DNA from: Streptomyces sp. DH37
GTDB taxonomy: Bacteria; Actinomycetota; Actinomycetes; Streptomycetales; Streptomycetaceae
Length of the DNA: 64,000 nt
Reading direction: 5' to 3'
NCBI RefSeq assembly: GCF_029813835.1
Contig: NZ_JARVKV010000009.1
Span: forward strand, 95,685-159,684
Below, in pieces: positions 62,832 through 64,000 of this stretch; positions within the stretch are counted from its first letter, which is position 1; each line of letters begins with the position of its first letter. A program made the translations under genes and the position numbers. Under the pieces are notes generated by a model. The model saw only the letters and a program-made list of their open reading frames with translations, was not told the origin of the DNA and made no database searches.

Positions 62832-63932
62832 ATGAACGCCGTCTCCCCCGCCCCTCCTCCGGACGCCCCCGCCTCCCGCCCGCTGCGCGTCGGACTGATC
62901 GGCTACGGTCTGGCCGGCTCCGTCTTCCACGCGCCGCTGATCGCCGCCACCGACGGCCTGGTCCTGGACACCGTCGTCACCTCGTCCCCCGAGCGGCAGC
63001 GGCAGGCCCGCGCCGAGCACGGCGAGGGGCTGCGCACCGCGAAGGACGCCGACGAACTCCTCGCGCGCGCCGGGGAACTGGACCTGGTCGTCGTCGCCTC
63101 CCCCAACCGCACCCACGTCGAGCTGGCCCGCCGGGCGCTGGAGGCCGGGCTGGCGGTGGTCGTCGACAAGCCGCTGGCGGCCACCGCCGCCGAGGCCGAG
63201 TCCCTCGCCGACCTCGCCGAGCGCCGCGGACTGCTGCTGTCGGTCTTCCAGAACCGCCGCTGGGACAGCGACTTCCTCACCCTGCGCGGCCTGCTGGAGG
63301 AGGGCGCGCTGGGCGAGGTGTGGCGCTTCGAGTCCCGTTTCGAGCGGTGGCGGCCCAGCCTCAAGGGCGGCTGGCGCGAGTCCGGCGACCCGGCCGAACT
63401 CGGCGGCCTCCTGTACGACCTGGGCAGCCATGTGGTGGACCAGGCGCTCACCCTCTTCGGCCCGGTGACCTCCGTCTACGCCGAGTCCGACGTCCGCCGC
63501 CCCGGCGCCGAGGCCGACGACGACACCTTCCTCGCCCTCCACCACGCCTCGGGCACCCGGTCCCACCTGTGGGTGAGTTCCACCGCCGCCTCCCTCGGCC
63601 CCCGCTTCCGGGTGCTGGGCAGCCGGGCCGCCTACGTCAAGCACGGCCTCGACCCGCAGGAGGACGCCCTGCGCGCCGGGGCCCGCCCGGTGCCGGGCGA
63701 GCGCTGGGGCGTGGAGCCGGAGTCGGCCTGGGGGACCCTGGGCGCGCTGGAGGAGGCACGGCCCGTGCCGTCCCGCGACGGCGACTACCCCGCGTACTAC
63801 GCCGCCGTCGCCGCCGCCCTGCGCGGGGGCGGCGAGCCCCCGGTCACCGCGCGGGAGGCCGCCGAGGCCCTGCGGGTGCTGGAGGCGGCGCGCGCCTCGG
63901 CGGCCGAGGGCCGCCCCGTCCGTCCGGCCTAG
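62832..63932 (+). CDS. GFO/IDH/MocA-family oxidoreductase
   Basis: NAD(P)-dependent sugar or inositol dehydrogenase-like protein, 366 aa. The Rossmann motif is GLIGYGLAGS near 22, the cofactor and catalytic Lys motif is VVDKPLA near 114 and the C-terminal GFO/IDH/MocA domain carries GGLLYDLGSHVVDQ near 195. Substrate is unknown; the divergent ROK repressor implies a carbohydrate. The ATG lies five bases after the operator repeat, so the leader is very short. The 68 bases after the gene to the window end show no feature. Confidence 0.92.
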   Translation: MNAVSPAPPPDAPASRPLRVGLIGYGLAGSVFHAPLIAATDGLVLDTVVTSSPERQRQARAEHGEGLRTAKDADELLARAGELDLVVVASPNRTHVELARRALEAGLAVVVDKPLAATAAEAESLADLAERRGLLLSVFQNRRWDSDFLTLRGLLEEGALGEVWRFESRFERWRPSLKGGWRESGDPAELGGLLYDLGSHVVDQALTLFGPVTSVYAESDVRRPGAEADDDTFLALHHASGTRSHLWVSSTAASLGPRFRVLGSRAAYVKHGLDPQEDALRAGARPVPGERWGVEPESAWGTLGALEEARPVPSRDGDYPAYYAAVAAALRGGGEPPVTAREAAEALRVLEAARASAAEGRPVRPA

Positions 63933-64000
63933 CGGCCGGCGCCGGCCCGCGCCGCCGGCCGGGACCGGGAGGGAGCGGGGCGGCTGCCCGACGGGGCAGC

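Overview
The window is a GC-rich actinobacterial chromosome segment, almost certainly Streptomyces. The evidence is AdpA with its TTA leucine codon next to oligoribonuclease, the cebR-cebEFG-bglC cellobiose locus, a split ehuBCDA ectoine transporter, and gene order recalling the S. coelicolor SCO2777-SCO28xx core region. There is no prophage, CRISPR array or insertion sequence; the genes read as core chromosome with lineage-specific insertions.

Layout. 1-4.1 kb: end of a leucine/branched-acyl-CoA catabolic operon (biotin carboxylase subunit, HMG-CoA lyase, acyl-CoA dehydrogenase). 4.2-9.4 kb: a membrane-bound PP2C phosphatase with sensor domains, an endolysin-type amidase and a DUF4429/SHOCT protein; in S. 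coelicolor the desferrioxamine cluster lies at this point, but here it is absent. 9.5-17.3 kb: secreted GH20 hexosaminidase, glmS, a universal stress protein, adpA, orn and tRNA-His. 17.5-21.5 kb: a secreted M23 endopeptidase and a large Tat-exported PL8 polysaccharide lyase. 21.6-33.3 kb: a cellulose module, with divergent GH48 and GH6 cellobiohydrolases, CebR, the CebEFG importer and the BglC beta-glucosidase. Four CebR-type palindromes (TGGGAGCGCTCCCA or a one-base variant) tie it together.

33.5-41.5 kb: a two-component system, secreted and hypothetical proteins, a spermidine-synthase-like protein, a TPR regulator, a histidine phosphatase and a PAP2-type membrane protein. 41.5-46 kb: a translationally coupled operon of a RecB/Cas4-type Fe-S nuclease, an unknown 511-aa protein and a UPF1/Dna2-like SF1 helicase, plus a small downstream gene. 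This is the best candidate for an undescribed system. 46.2-58.4 kb: three identical tRNA-Lys(CTT) genes, each with its own terminator. They are interspersed with a primase/polymerase-like protein, an M6 protease, a GGDEF-EAL protein, a luciferase-like oxidoreductase, a truncated DUF3830 remnant, ehuBCDA, an IclR regulator, an AA10 LPMO and a nucleoside kinase-like protein. 58.4-64 kb: a sortase with a membrane-anchored partner, a HAD phosphatase, a ROK repressor and a divergent GFO/IDH/MocA oxidoreductase.

Working together. Cellulases release cello-oligosaccharides outside the cell; CebEFG, powered by a shared ATPase that is not encoded here, imports them and BglC hydrolyses them. CebR senses the sugar and probably represses the secreted enzymes as well. 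Both cellulases carry a rare TTA codon in the signal peptide, which suggests a second, developmental bldA layer shared with AdpA. DasR-like dre sites upstream of the hexosaminidase and LPMO, and a weaker one upstream of the PL8 lyase, suggest a parallel aminosugar regulon.
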